DNA of 51,305 nt, taken from NCBI GenBank assembly GCA_017416795.1, contig JAFQBD010000010.1, forward strand, positions 1-51,305. The letters are read 5' to 3'. This document shows, in pieces, positions 1 to 8,437 of the stretch; the first letter of the stretch is position 1; every line of letters begins with the position of its first letter. The notes under the pieces were generated by a model. It was given only the letters and a program-made list of their open reading frames with translations, was not told where the DNA came from and did not search any database. The position numbers and the translations under genes were made by a program. The stretch comes from Bacillota bacterium. Its GTDB lineage: Bacteria > Bacillota > Clostridia > Peptostreptococcales > Anaerovoracaceae.

Positions 1-233
1 GAGTTGAATACAACTATGCCTGCCTCTGCACATTTGTCCAGAGGGATGTTGTTTACTCCTGCACCGGCTCTTCCTACGGCCAGAAGGTTTTCGGAAAGCT
101 CCATTTCGTGCATGTCATAGCTTCTTAAGATGATGCCGTTGGCTTCGTTTATATCCTCTACTACTGCATATGCATCTGTGAGGCGACCGAGGCCGACCGG
201 CGAAATTTTGTTTAAAGTTCCGATTTTATACAT
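1..233 (-). CDS. serA: D-3-phosphoglycerate dehydrogenase, N-terminal part (runs off the left edge)
   Basis: The first 77 residues of a minus-strand gene are visible; the rest lies outside the window. The protein begins MYKIGTLNKISPVGLGRL and contains the segment RAGAGVNNIPLDKCAEAGIV, which is characteristic of the short clostridial phosphoglycerate dehydrogenases, in the region just before the Rossmann NAD-binding domain. SerA oxidises 3-phosphoglycerate to 3-phosphohydroxypyruvate, the first step of serine synthesis, in the cytosol. The start ATG (complement of 231-233) has a good ribosome binding site, GAGGTGAG, about six bases upstream. It diverges from serC, which performs the next step, so the 160-base gap between them should hold control sites for both. 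The assignment rests on the N-terminal sequence and on the neighbour; the catalytic part cannot be seen. Confidence 0.88.
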   Translation of the reverse strand, partial: MYKIGTLNKISPVGLGRLTDAYAVVEDINEANGIILRSYDMHEMELSENLLAVGRAGAGVNNIPLDKCAEAGIVVFN

Positions 234-254
234 TGATACTCACCTCTTATATTT

Positions 255-270
255 TTGATTTTAAAATCAA
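255..270. repeat. Perfect 16-bp palindrome in the serA-serC gap
   Basis: TTGATTTTAAAATCAA is a perfect palindrome 22 bases upstream of the serA start codon. It lies in the probable 5' leader or promoter of serA and could be an operator. AT-rich palindromes also arise by chance, so the role is unproven. Confidence 0.35.
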
Positions 271-299
271 ATGTTTTGAATTATCTAACATTATAGCAC

Positions 300-328
300 T
301 TTACGGTGTTAGGGTAAAGTGGTATAAT
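300..328 (+). promoter_or_regulatory. Promoter of serC
   Basis: TTTACG at 300-305 and TATAAT at 323-328 are 17 bases apart, and the TG at 320-321 makes an extended -10. Transcription would start near 335, about 70 bases before the serC start codon. A repeated motif overlaps the -35 box and recurs downstream (see the operator entry). Confidence 0.65.
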
Positions 329-362
329 TACTGTTAATGATTTATACGGTTTGACCGTAAAG
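303..362 (+). promoter_or_regulatory. Pair of direct-repeat sites, candidate operators for serA/serC
   Basis: ACGGTGTTAGGGTAAAG (303-319) and ACGGTTTGACCGTAAAG (346-362) match at 13 of 17 positions and are 43 bases apart, about four helical turns. The second contains the inverted repeat TACGGT-TTG-ACCGTA. The first overlaps the serC -35 box and the second sits just after the predicted transcription start, the arrangement expected of a looping repressor. No regulator gene is visible nearby, so the binding protein is unknown. Confidence 0.4.
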
Positions 363-405
363 ATTTACTCAAGGGGAGAATAAAATATAAGTGGAGGTGA
401 CCAAA

Positions 406-1494
406 TTGAGTAACGGAAGAGCATTTAATTTTTCGGCAGGACCATCAATGCTGCCACTGAACGTTATTGAAGATGCTGCGGCTAATCTTGCAAATTATCA
501 GGGCTGCGGTGAATCAGTAATGGAAATGAGTCACAGATCCGCTGAATTCAAGGCTATTTTGGAAGATGCTGAGAAGAACCTCAGAGATATCATGAACATC
601 CCTGACAACTATAAGGTTATGTTCATCCAGGGCGGTGCGACACTGCAGTTCGCTATGATCCCGCTGAATCTGCTGAGAAATTCCGGCAAGGCTGATTACA
701 TCGTATCCGGCACATGGGCTAAGAAAGCTGCGAAGGAAGCACAGAAATTCGGTGACATCAAGATCGTAGCTTCATCAGAAGAGGATACATTCACATACAT
801 CCCTGAAGTCAAGAAAGAAGACTTCAGACCTGATGCAGACTATGTACATATCACATTCAACAACACTATCTACGGAACTCATTATCCGTATATTCCTGAT
901 ACAGGCGATATTCCGCTGGTTGCTGATATGTCATCATGCATCCTTTCGGAAGAAGTTGATGTAAGCAAGTTCGGTCTTATCTATGCAGGCGTACAGAAGA
1001 ATATCGCTCCTGCAGGCGTTGCTATCGCTATCATGAGAGAAGACCTGATCGGATTTGCCAAGGATACAGTGCCTACTTATCTTGATTACAAAGTGCATGC
1101 AGATAACGGATCGACATACAACACTCCTAACTGCTTCGGCATATATATCTCAGGGGAAGTGTTCAAGCATATCAAGAACATAGGCGGCATAGCTGCAATC
1201 AATAAGATCAACGTAGAAAAAGCACAGAAACTGTATGATTACATCGATAGCAGTGAGCTTTATACGTGCCCTGTAAGAGAAAAGGACAGATCTCTGATGA
1301 ACGTAGTATTCGTTACAGGAGATGCAGATCTTGATAAGAAATTTGTAGCAGAAGCTAAGGCTAACAACATGCATAACCTCAATGGACATAGATCCATCGG
1401 CGGTATGAGAGCCAGCATCTACAATGCTATGCCAATGGAAGGCGTTGATGCGCTTATCGAATTCATGAAGAAGTTCGAGGAGGAAAATAAATAA
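406..1494 (+). CDS. serC: Phosphoserine aminotransferase
   Basis: This class V PLP aminotransferase converts 3-phosphohydroxypyruvate and glutamate to O-phosphoserine and 2-oxoglutarate (serine synthesis; also used for vitamin B6 in some bacteria). The N-terminus FNFSAGPSMLP and the segment YAGVQKNIAPAG are hallmarks; the lysine in VQKN (about residue 198) should bind PLP. Near the C-terminus, GHRSIGGMRASIYNA is the phosphate-binding HR..GG.RAS signature of SerC. At 362 residues it has the usual family length. I place the start at TTG 406 because the ribosome binding site GGAGGTGA ends five bases before it; the in-frame GTG at 391 overlaps that site and lacks its own. The stop overlaps the next gene by one base, so the two are translationally coupled. 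Confidence 0.95.
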   Translation: MSNGRAFNFSAGPSMLPLNVIEDAAANLANYQGCGESVMEMSHRSAEFKAILEDAEKNLRDIMNIPDNYKVMFIQGGATLQFAMIPLNLLRNSGKADYIVSGTWAKKAAKEAQKFGDIKIVASSEEDTFTYIPEVKKEDFRPDADYVHITFNNTIYGTHYPYIPDTGDIPLVADMSSCILSEEVDVSKFGLIYAGVQKNIAPAGVAIAIMREDLIGFAKDTVPTYLDYKVHADNGSTYNTPNCFGIYISGEVFKHIKNIGGIAAINKINVEKAQKLYDYIDSSELYTCPVREKDRSLMNVVFVTGDADLDKKFVAEAKANNMHNLNGHRSIGGMRASIYNAMPMEGVDALIEFMKKFEEENK

Positions 1495-2705
1495 TGAAAT
1501 ATCTCATCTTAGTTCCCGACGGTGCAGGTGACGAGGTCATCGAAGCGCTGGGAAACAAGACTCCGCTTGAAGTGGCGGAAATGCAGACCATAAATGAGCT
1601 TGCTCATAAGGGTACTGTCGGTATGGTAAAGACTATACCGCCGGGAGTTGCTCCTGGAAGCGATGCAGCTAATCTTTCTGTTATGGGATACGATCCTGCG
1701 ATCTATCTGACAGGAAGATCACCACTGGAAGCAGCGAGTATCGGTATCGAAATGTCAGATACAGATGTGGCATTCAGAACAAATATAATCACGCTGGCAG
1801 GCGAAGGTGAATATGAAGATCTGACCATCAAAGACCATAGCTCCGGCGATATCACTACAGAAGAAGCAGATCAGCTGATCAAGGCTGTAGATGAAGCTCT
1901 CGGAACTGATATGATCAAGTTCTATACAGGTGTCAGCTACAGACACTGCATGATCGTGCATAACGGAGAAACTGATTATGATCTGACACCGCCTCATGAC
2001 GTTCTCGATCAGAGAGCGGGAGATCACCTTCCAAAGGGTGAAGGCTCAGAGTTCATCACTGAAATGATGAAGAAGAGCTATGAGATCCTCAAGGATCATC
2101 CTGTAAATAAATCGAGAATAGAAAGAGGATTGAATCCTGCCAATACAATTTGGATCTGGGGACAGGGCAAAAAGCCTAGCCTCTCATCTTTCTATGATAA
2201 GTATGGCATCAAAGGCACTGCTATTTCAGCAGTAGACCTTATCAAGGGTATTGCCATCTGCGCAGGCCTCAACTCTGTAGATGTAGAAGGAGCTACAGGC
2301 ACGCTCCATACTAACTTTGACGGTAAGGCGGAAGCTGCCATCAGAGAATTCAGAGACGGTAAAGACTTCGTATATATGCATCTTGAAGGACCGGACGAAT
2401 GTTCCCATCAGGGAGATAGAGACGGTAAGATCGAGTGCATGAAGAGTATAGATCAGAAAGTCCTGAAACCTATCCTTGATTCGCTCAAGGAAGATGGTGA
2501 AGACTACAGAGTGCTGGTGGTTCCTGACCACAGGACACCGCTTGCTATCAGAACGCATTCGGCAACACCTGTTCCGTTTGTGATCTATGACAGTACTGAT
2601 GAACAGCCTTACGATGAGGCAAAATCATTCTGCGAAAAAGCAGGAGAGAAAGGAATGTATTTTGACAGTGGTTTCGAACTGGCAGACTATTTTTTCAAAA
2701 AATAA
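1494..2705 (+). CDS. apgM: Cofactor-independent phosphoglycerate mutase (archaeal ApgM type)
   Basis: A 403-residue alkaline-phosphatase-superfamily enzyme that interconverts 2- and 3-phosphoglycerate without 2,3-bisphosphoglycerate. The N-terminal LILVPDGAGD holds a metal-binding aspartate; PGSDAANLSVMGYDP holds the catalytic serine region; the segments HLEGPDECSHQGD and VVPDHRTPLAIRTHS near the C-terminus carry the other metal-ligand Asp and His residues. Length fits the archaeal-type family (about 400) rather than the 510-residue GpmI. Members are sometimes named homoserine kinase-like, but that label is not supported here. The ATG overlaps the serC stop, with AGGAGG upstream inside serC. 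With serA and serC next door, it supplies or drains 3-phosphoglycerate, the serine precursor. Confidence 0.9.
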   Translation: MKYLILVPDGAGDEVIEALGNKTPLEVAEMQTINELAHKGTVGMVKTIPPGVAPGSDAANLSVMGYDPAIYLTGRSPLEAASIGIEMSDTDVAFRTNIITLAGEGEYEDLTIKDHSSGDITTEEADQLIKAVDEALGTDMIKFYTGVSYRHCMIVHNGETDYDLTPPHDVLDQRAGDHLPKGEGSEFITEMMKKSYEILKDHPVNKSRIERGLNPANTIWIWGQGKKPSLSSFYDKYGIKGTAISAVDLIKGIAICAGLNSVDVEGATGTLHTNFDGKAEAAIREFRDGKDFVYMHLEGPDECSHQGDRDGKIECMKSIDQKVLKPILDSLKEDGEDYRVLVVPDHRTPLAIRTHSATPVPFVIYDSTDEQPYDEAKSFCEKAGEKGMYFDSGFELADYFFKK

Positions 2706-4107
2706 AAAAAGATTAGCATCAGTGATATTAGCAGCGGCGTTATTCCTCACAGGGGTAGCGCCGTCTTTTGCTGCGAAATCTGATGAGGCGGAAATCAAAC
2801 CTTCTGCAAAGATCAGCTGGGAAGATGCTCCGGCTATCGAGGGGACATCTGCGATCCTCATGGATGCAAAGAGCGGGGAGATCCTCTATGAAAAGAATGC
2901 ATATGAGAAGAGGGATCCGGCAAGTGTCACAAAGATATTGACATGTCTTGTTGCGCTGGAAACGTTGGAGCTTGATGAGAAAATAACTTCGACAATAGAA
3001 CAAGATCCTGCATCCAGCGGAACCAGCATATTGATGAAGAAGGGTGAAGTGTTCACCGTAGAACAGCTGCTTTATGCTCTTATGCTTCCTTCTGCAAATG
3101 ATGCTGCGGTAGCTCTTGCAGAGGCATCGGGAGGTTCTGTGGAGAACTTCTGTGAGATGATGAATGAGCGTGCAGCAAGATGCGGTGCCAAGGATACTAA
3201 CTTTACTAACCCTAACGGATTCAATGAACCTATCCAGCCTAAACACAAGACTACGGCTTATGACCTGGCGATGATCACTAAAGAAGCGATGAAAAACAAG
3301 ACATTCAGAGAAATCGTTTCTACTGTAGATTACTACATCCCTAAGACTAATATGTCCAAGAAACGAGCTTTCAGAAACAGTAATAGATGCATTTCTGATG
3401 GTGTCAGCAAGGTGAAGCTTCCCGATTATGTTGAGAATAAAGGCTTCTATAGATATGAACCGGCTATTGGAGTCAAAACAGGATATACAAGTACTGCAGG
3501 CAGCTGCTTTGTGGGATGGGCAGAAAAAGATGATACTGACATGATCGTAGTCGTACTCAATTCAAGCACATATGAGAGCAGATTCGAAGATGCTATCGCA
3601 TTGTGGGATTACGGCTTTGAAAAGTATTATACATATAATGTCGCTTCAGCTGGTGAGATACTCGATGAATTCCGCATAAAACATGGTGCTAAAGGTGAAG
3701 TGACAGTGACCTTGAACGAAGATCTGGGTGTCACACTCAACAAAGAAGACAAGGATCCGGATATAAATACAAAGATAGAGCCTTATGACAGAAAAACAAA
3801 AGCGCCTGTTAAAGAAGGGGATGAACTGGGAACCATAACTGTATATAAGGGCGACGATGCAGTTGAGCAAAGAATTTTGATCGCTGCGGAAAACGTGGAA
3901 AAAGGCGGGGTGCTGTCTTACATAGGAGTTCCTGATGAAGACGTGCCTATGTTCCTTATCGGCATCGTGATAGCTTTGATACTGATATTCGTTATTTACA
4001 ACGTATACAGAAGATATCAGTATAAGCAGAAAAAACGCGTACGAGCACAGATAAACAGGGATGCCAGAAGAAGAGAATGGGACAAGGAGAAGAATCCATT
4101 TGACTGA
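2662..4107 (+). CDS. D-alanyl-D-alanine carboxypeptidase (peptidase family S11, DacF/PBP5-like)
   Basis: Removes the terminal D-alanine from peptidoglycan stem peptides outside the cell. The mature part carries the three active-site motifs of S11 penicillin-binding proteins: SVTK (in PASVTKILT), SAN (in PSANDAAVA) and KTG (in GVKTGYTS), followed by a PBP5 C-terminal beta domain. The N-terminus has a basic stretch (KNKKR) and a hydrophobic signal sequence ending in APSFAA. Near the C-terminus is a transmembrane helix (LIGIVIALILIFVIYNVY) and a basic cytosolic tail, so it is probably bitopic instead of anchored by an amphipathic helix. I choose TTG 2662 as the start because AAAGGA lies seven bases upstream; an in-frame ATG at 2587 has no such site. 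The gene overlaps the end of apgM by 44 bases and the start of uvrC by 8. Confidence 0.88.
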   Translation: MTVVSNWQTIFSKNKKRLASVILAAALFLTGVAPSFAAKSDEAEIKPSAKISWEDAPAIEGTSAILMDAKSGEILYEKNAYEKRDPASVTKILTCLVALETLELDEKITSTIEQDPASSGTSILMKKGEVFTVEQLLYALMLPSANDAAVALAEASGGSVENFCEMMNERAARCGAKDTNFTNPNGFNEPIQPKHKTTAYDLAMITKEAMKNKTFREIVSTVDYYIPKTNMSKKRAFRNSNRCISDGVSKVKLPDYVENKGFYRYEPAIGVKTGYTSTAGSCFVGWAEKDDTDMIVVVLNSSTYESRFEDAIALWDYGFEKYYTYNVASAGEILDEFRIKHGAKGEVTVTLNEDLGVTLNKEDKDPDINTKIEPYDRKTKAPVKEGDELGTITVYKGDDAVEQRILIAAENVEKGGVLSYIGVPDEDVPMFLIGIVIALILIFVIYNVYRRYQYKQKKRVRAQINRDARRREWDKEKNPFD

Positions 4108-5959
4108 TATCAAAGAAAGTTTAAAAAATCTTCCCGATAAGCCGGGAGTATATATGCATAAAGACAGTCTTGGCAACATCATATATGTTGGCAAGGCTGT
4201 TTCTCTTAAAAACAGGGTCCGACAGTATTTTCAGTCCAAGAGAAATATGCCGCCAAAGGTGCGAAGCATGGTCGATAGTATAGCTGAATTCGAATACATC
4301 ACTACAGGCAGTGAGATGGAGGCCCTGATTTTAGAATGCAATCTTATCAAGAAGCACAGGCCTAAATATAACGTGCTCCTGAGAGATGATAAGACTTATC
4401 CATATATCAAGATAACTAATGAGGAATATCCTCGGATCATCAAGACGAGGATAGTCAAAAAAGACGGCGGCAAATACTTCGGACCGTACAGCGATGCAGG
4501 GGCAGTCAACAAGATAGTCGATCTGCTCAACGACAGCTTCGCACTGAAGAGATGCTCGGCAGTGGCTTTCCCGCCCGGATTCAGACCGTGCCTCAATTAT
4601 CATATCGAACAGTGCAGAGGTATATGCAGCGGCACTGTAGATCCGGGAGAATACGAAGAAGCTGTCGAAGGCGCAAGAGAATTCTTAAGCGGCAAGAATA
4701 AAAAAATAATAGCTAAGCTGGAAGAAAAGATGACCGCGTCAGCAGAGAAACTGGACTTTGAGCAAGCAGCCGTATACAGAGATTATATCGAAGCGGCCAA
4801 AGCACTTTCTGCGACCCAGAGAGTCGTGATGCAGCACAGCAATGATGCAGATATAGTCATCCCGGCCAAAGGCCACGATGAAGTCCACATGGTCATATTC
4901 TTCGTGAGAGACGGTAAGCTTGTAGGCAGGGAAGCTTATGAGCTCGAAGCCGGACATGAGACCGAGAGAAAGGAATTGATATCGGCATTCCTGAATCAGC
5001 ATTACAGCAGGCTCCCCAATATACCTAAGGAAATCTTAGTGAGAGAACTGCCGGATGACAGCCATATTCTCGAAGAGTATCTTACGGAACTTGCGGGACA
5101 TAACGTGAAACTTACATGTCCTCAGCGCGGCGAGAAAAAGGCGCTGATCGACATGGCGTCAAGAGATGTCATCGAGATGGTTAAACCGATAGATGATAAG
5201 GCAACTGCCGCCAAGAAACGAGAAAATGATCTCGGTGCGGATATCTTCTCTGTCCTTAAAGACATGGGAAAGGCAGCCGGCGAATATGACGGCAGGCAGT
5301 ATCGCGCAGAAGCGTATGATATATCGAATACCAACGGTGTGGATACAGTCGGTGCCATGGTCGTATTCGAAGGGCTCAAGGCTGATAAGAAGAGTTACAG
5401 GAAATTCAAAGTGAGGACTATCGATGGGCAGGATGATTACGGATCCATGAAGGAAGTACTGTCAAGAAGGTTCAACAGAGTCTTTCAGGGCGATGAATCA
5501 TTTGAGATCCTTCCTGATATAATATTTATGGACGGCGGAAAAGGCCATGTTTCTACGGCTCTGGAAGTTCTCGATGCAGCAGGCTTCGACATCCCTGTAG
5601 TCGGTATGGTGAAGGATGATAAGCATAGGACAAGGGCGCTCGTGTACAGAAAAGGTCAGGAGACATACGAAGAAATACCCCTTGCCGGAAAAAACATGCT
5701 GTTTAAATACATCGGCAGGATGCAGGAAGAGGTGCACCGATTCGCGATAGAATATCACAGGAAAGTAAGAAGCAAAAATGCCGAAATTTCCGTTCTGGAT
5801 GAAATACAGGGAATAGGACCGGCGCGAAGAGCTGCCCTGCTGAAGCACTTCAAGAGCGTAGATGCGGTAAAGGCAGCAAGCCTTTCTGAAATCGAGGAAG
5901 TACAGGGCATGACGACAGCTGCCGCAATGAGCGTGTGGAGCTTCTTTCACAAGACTTGA
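4100..5959 (+). CDS. uvrC: Excinuclease ABC subunit C
   Basis: UvrC makes both incisions around DNA lesions in nucleotide excision repair with UvrA and UvrB. Domains in order: GIY-YIG nuclease at about residues 12-95 (GVYMH, YVGKA), a cysteine-containing linker, a UVR motif for UvrB contact near residues 195-235 (EKLDFEQAAVYRDYI), the RNase H-like nuclease (YDISNTNG, FMDGGKGH) and a C-terminal helix-hairpin-helix pair (IQGIGPARRAALLKHF). At 619 residues the length is normal. The start is set at TTG 4100, ten bases after AAGGAG; the frame is open further upstream into the carboxypeptidase gene but the family begins at LPDKPGVY. The gene closes a run of coupled genes from serC. Confidence 0.96.
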   Translation: MTDIKESLKNLPDKPGVYMHKDSLGNIIYVGKAVSLKNRVRQYFQSKRNMPPKVRSMVDSIAEFEYITTGSEMEALILECNLIKKHRPKYNVLLRDDKTYPYIKITNEEYPRIIKTRIVKKDGGKYFGPYSDAGAVNKIVDLLNDSFALKRCSAVAFPPGFRPCLNYHIEQCRGICSGTVDPGEYEEAVEGAREFLSGKNKKIIAKLEEKMTASAEKLDFEQAAVYRDYIEAAKALSATQRVVMQHSNDADIVIPAKGHDEVHMVIFFVRDGKLVGREAYELEAGHETERKELISAFLNQHYSRLPNIPKEILVRELPDDSHILEEYLTELAGHNVKLTCPQRGEKKALIDMASRDVIEMVKPIDDKATAAKKRENDLGADIFSVLKDMGKAAGEYDGRQYRAEAYDISNTNGVDTVGAMVVFEGLKADKKSYRKFKVRTIDGQDDYGSMKEVLSRRFNRVFQGDESFEILPDIIFMDGGKGHVSTALEVLDAAGFDIPVVGMVKDDKHRTRALVYRKGQETYEEIPLAGKNMLFKYIGRMQEEVHRFAIEYHRKVRSKNAEISVLDEIQGIGPARRAALLKHFKSVDAVKAASLSEIEEVQGMTTAAAMSVWSFFHKT

Positions 5960-6054
5960 GAGAGGAAATTTGTTGGAATATTCTGTTGCGAAACGGAAAA
6001 CATAATGGTATAGTAAGGCTAATAAACCGATATTTTTGATTACGGAGGAATGAA

Positions 6055-6327
6055 ATGGCAGATAAGAAAGAATTATACGGATACGAAGAAGAAGATATCC
6101 TGACTCTGGAATTTGACGACGGCGTTGAAGAAGAATGCGGTATCTTAGGCGTATTCGATGCACTGGGCAAGGAATACATAGCCCTGAACCCTCTCGGAAC
6201 TGAGGATGTATACATTTATGGATACAAGGAATATGATGAAGATTATGAACTGATCGACATCGAAGACGAAGAAGAATTCAACAAGGTAGTTGCTGAATTC
6301 GAAAAGCTGGCTGTAGAAGAAGCATAA
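6055..6327 (+). CDS. DUF1292 family protein
   Basis: A 90-residue, strongly acidic protein of the DUF1292 (YrzB-like) family, widespread in Firmicutes and without a known biochemical role. Recognisable features are the LTLEFDDGVEEEC opening strand pair, the YIALNPL segment and an acidic tail. It has no signal peptide or membrane segment and should be cytosolic. A clear ribosome binding site, GGAGGA, precedes the ATG, and a strong terminator follows, so it may be transcribed alone or read through from uvrC 96 bases upstream. Confidence 0.8.
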   Translation: MADKKELYGYEEEDILTLEFDDGVEEECGILGVFDALGKEYIALNPLGTEDVYIYGYKEYDEDYELIDIEDEEEFNKVVAEFEKLAVEEA

Positions 6328-6361
6328 GCTTATTTCAGTCAAAAACTAAATTTTAAAGACG

Positions 6362-6397
6362 AAGCTCTTGGTACTTATAAAGTGTCGAGAGCTTTTT
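6362..6397 (+). terminator. Intrinsic terminator after the DUF1292 gene
   Basis: AAGCTCT (6362-6368) pairs with AGAGCTT (6388-6394), and an inner ACTT-ATA-AAGT continues the stem through a few wobble pairs. A short T run follows. Confidence 0.7.
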
Positions 6398-6432
6398 CAT
6401 TTTCACTTTACGTTTAGTTTACCTTGGTTTTG

Positions 6433-6490
6433 TATAATTATATATCAGACTATTTATTCTAGGTTTTGCCGCCCGAGAAGCGGTTTTTTG
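6433..6490 (+). promoter_or_regulatory. -10 box and short hairpin with U run in the leader of the flavoprotein gene
   Basis: TATAAT at 6433-6438 suggests transcription from about 6445; no good -35 is visible. About 25 bases later CCGC (6469-6472) can pair with GCGG (6480-6483), directly followed by six T, a small terminator-like hairpin. The overlapping CGCC and GGCG (6490-6493) could form an alternative pairing. This 140-base leader may control the downstream gene by attenuation, but it matches no riboswitch I know. Confidence 0.3.
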
Positions 6491-6584
6491 GCGAAACATA
6501 TGGTTTTTTAAAAGGAGATGATATATAATTAATTATTAAAATAAAAAAATAAAATGGGGAAATCTGTTTTGATTTGGAGGGACC

Positions 6585-7970
6585 ATGAAGAAGTATGACA
6601 TCATAATAGTTGGAGCCGGAGCTAGCGGCGTTTTTATGTCTTATGAACTTGCGAAGCTGAATGCAGATGCTAAAGTTCTTATGATCGACAAAGGTGCACC
6701 TTTGCACAAGAGACAATGTCCTATCAAGCTTGGTGCAAAGAATTGCGTCAAGTGTTCACCATGCCATATCATGAATGGTTATGGCGGAGCGGGAACGCTT
6801 TCGGACGGGAAGTATAATATCACGACTCAGTTCGGCGGCGATCTGCATGCTTACGTAGGGACTGATAAAGCAATGGAGCTGATGGAATATGTTGACGAAG
6901 TGCTTTGCAGCATGGGCGGAGCTGATGCCAAGCTGTATTCGACTGCAAGCTCAGACCTGAAGACTATGGCACTAAGAAATGACCTTCACTTGCTGGAAGC
7001 CAAGGTAAGACATCTGGGAACTGACAGAAACGTGAAGATCCTGGGCAGGATGTTTGAATTCTGTGAGGAAAAGATCGAAACCAAGTTCTATACTGCTATA
7101 GCCGATGTCGATATGGCTGATGACGGCAGCTTTATCGTGAAGACTGAAGACGGCGAGGAATTCGGATGCAGCGATCTTATCCTGGCGACAGGAAGATCAG
7201 GATCCAAATGGGGCGCCAAAGTATGTGATAAATTCGGTATCAAACAGAAGAAAAACAGGGTGGACATCGGCGTCAGAGTCGAACTGCCTGCTGAAATCTT
7301 CAAACATATAACTGACGATGTATACGAAAGTAAGATCGTGTACAAGACCGATAAATATAATGACATGGTCAGAACATTCTGCATGAATCCTTATGGAGAA
7401 GTAGTTGCAGAAAATACTAACGGCATCGTTACGGTAAATGGTCACAGCTATGCAGACCCTGCACTGCGAACAGAAAACACTAACTTCGCATTGCTGGTAT
7501 CAAACAAGTTTACCGAACCGTTCGAGGATAGTAATGAATATGGTGAATCCATCGCGAAGCTGTCGAACATGCTTGGCGGAGGTGTTCTCCTCCAGAGATT
7601 CGGAGATCTCGTAAAGGGCAGAAGATCCAGCGCAAGACGTATGGAAAAATGCTTCACGCGCCCTACCTTACAGGCTACTCCGGGAGATTTGAGCCTTGTA
7701 ATACCTAAAAGACAACTGGACAACATAATAGAGATGATATATGCACTTGACAAGATCGCGCCGGGAACAGCGAACGAAGATACGCTGCTCTATGGTGTGG
7801 AGGTCAAGTTCTACAACTCCAAGATAGAAGTTGATGAGAACCTGAAGACGAAGGTAGACGGTCTGTATGCACTTGGAGACGGATCGGGAGTTACCCATTC
7901 GCTTTCACAGGCATCAGCCAGCGGAGTGTATGTAGCTAGAATAATGGCGGAAAAGTACGGCTGCAGATAG
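6585..7970 (+). CDS. FAD-dependent dehydrogenase, COG2509 type
   Basis: A 461-residue flavoprotein. The N-terminus YDIIIVGAGASGVF is a Rossmann dinucleotide-binding motif for FAD, and the C-terminal GLYALGDGSGVTHSL is the second FAD contact (GD motif). Between them lie the COG2509-type marks: a cysteine-rich segment CPIKLGAKNCVKCSPC followed by GGAGTLSDGK, and LATGRSG. Four closely spaced cysteines could serve redox or metal binding; the family has no settled substrate. It has no signal peptide. A GGAGG ribosome binding site sits six bases before the ATG. It is followed 47 bases later by a cysteine-rich C_GCAxxG_C_C protein, which makes a joint redox function possible but unproven. Confidence 0.85.
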   Translation: MKKYDIIIVGAGASGVFMSYELAKLNADAKVLMIDKGAPLHKRQCPIKLGAKNCVKCSPCHIMNGYGGAGTLSDGKYNITTQFGGDLHAYVGTDKAMELMEYVDEVLCSMGGADAKLYSTASSDLKTMALRNDLHLLEAKVRHLGTDRNVKILGRMFEFCEEKIETKFYTAIADVDMADDGSFIVKTEDGEEFGCSDLILATGRSGSKWGAKVCDKFGIKQKKNRVDIGVRVELPAEIFKHITDDVYESKIVYKTDKYNDMVRTFCMNPYGEVVAENTNGIVTVNGHSYADPALRTENTNFALLVSNKFTEPFEDSNEYGESIAKLSNMLGGGVLLQRFGDLVKGRRSSARRMEKCFTRPTLQATPGDLSLVIPKRQLDNIIEMIYALDKIAPGTANEDTLLYGVEVKFYNSKIEVDENLKTKVDGLYALGDGSGVTHSLSQASASGVYVARIMAEKYGCR

Positions 7971-8017
7971 TCAGCCAAAGGGAATCTTTAAAAGGTGAGC
8001 AAGAAAGGTAGGTAGCA

Positions 8018-8425
8018 ATGTCAGAAGCAGCAAAAAAAGCACTTGAAAATCACGATAAGGGATATAATTGTGCCCAGGCTGTAGCGTGTGCATTCGCGGA
8101 CAGAATGGGAAAAGATGAGAAAGAAGTTTTTGAGATCATGGAGGCCTTTGGCTTCGGGATGGGCACTATGGGAACATGTGGTGCCGTATCCGCTATGGCG
8201 GCCGTAGTAGGGATGGCAGAGTCGGATGGGGCTCTTGACGGACCTAAGACTAAAAAGGCCAGCTATAAGGCTATGAAAGAACTGACCAACAAATTTATTG
8301 AAAAAAACAGCTCTGTGGTTTGCAGAGAATTAAAGGGTGTAGACTCAGGGCAGATGCTGAGAAGCTGTAACGGATGCATTCAGGATGCAGCTGAAATCGT
8401 GGAAGAGTATCTGAACAATAAATAA
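8018..8425 (+). CDS. C_GCAxxG_C_C family protein
   Basis: A 135-residue protein with the spaced cysteine pattern that names this family: NCAQAV near residue 18, GTCGAVSAM near residue 52, a later VVCRELKG and a final SCNGC. Family members are small, usually cytosolic, and are often found beside redox enzymes or transporters; the function is not established. There is no signal peptide. The gene sits between the COG2509 flavoprotein and the first acyl-CoA synthetase, with only 12 bases to the latter, so the three are probably one transcript. Confidence 0.85.
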   Translation: MSEAAKKALENHDKGYNCAQAVACAFADRMGKDEKEVFEIMEAFGFGMGTMGTCGAVSAMAAVVGMAESDGALDGPKTKKASYKAMKELTNKFIEKNSSVVCRELKGVDSGQMLRSCNGCIQDAAEIVEEYLNNK

Positions 8426-8437
8426 GGAGGGACAGAG

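Noticed and set aside
2587..2661. In-frame ATG at 2587 as start of the carboxypeptidase
   Set aside because: This stretch overlaps the apgM coding sequence, has no ribosome binding site, and would put a long charged segment before the signal peptide.
6517..6531. Tiny frame ATGATATATAATTAA just after AAAAGGAG as a leader peptide
   Set aside because: Four codons only, with no spacing between the putative ribosome binding site and the ATG.
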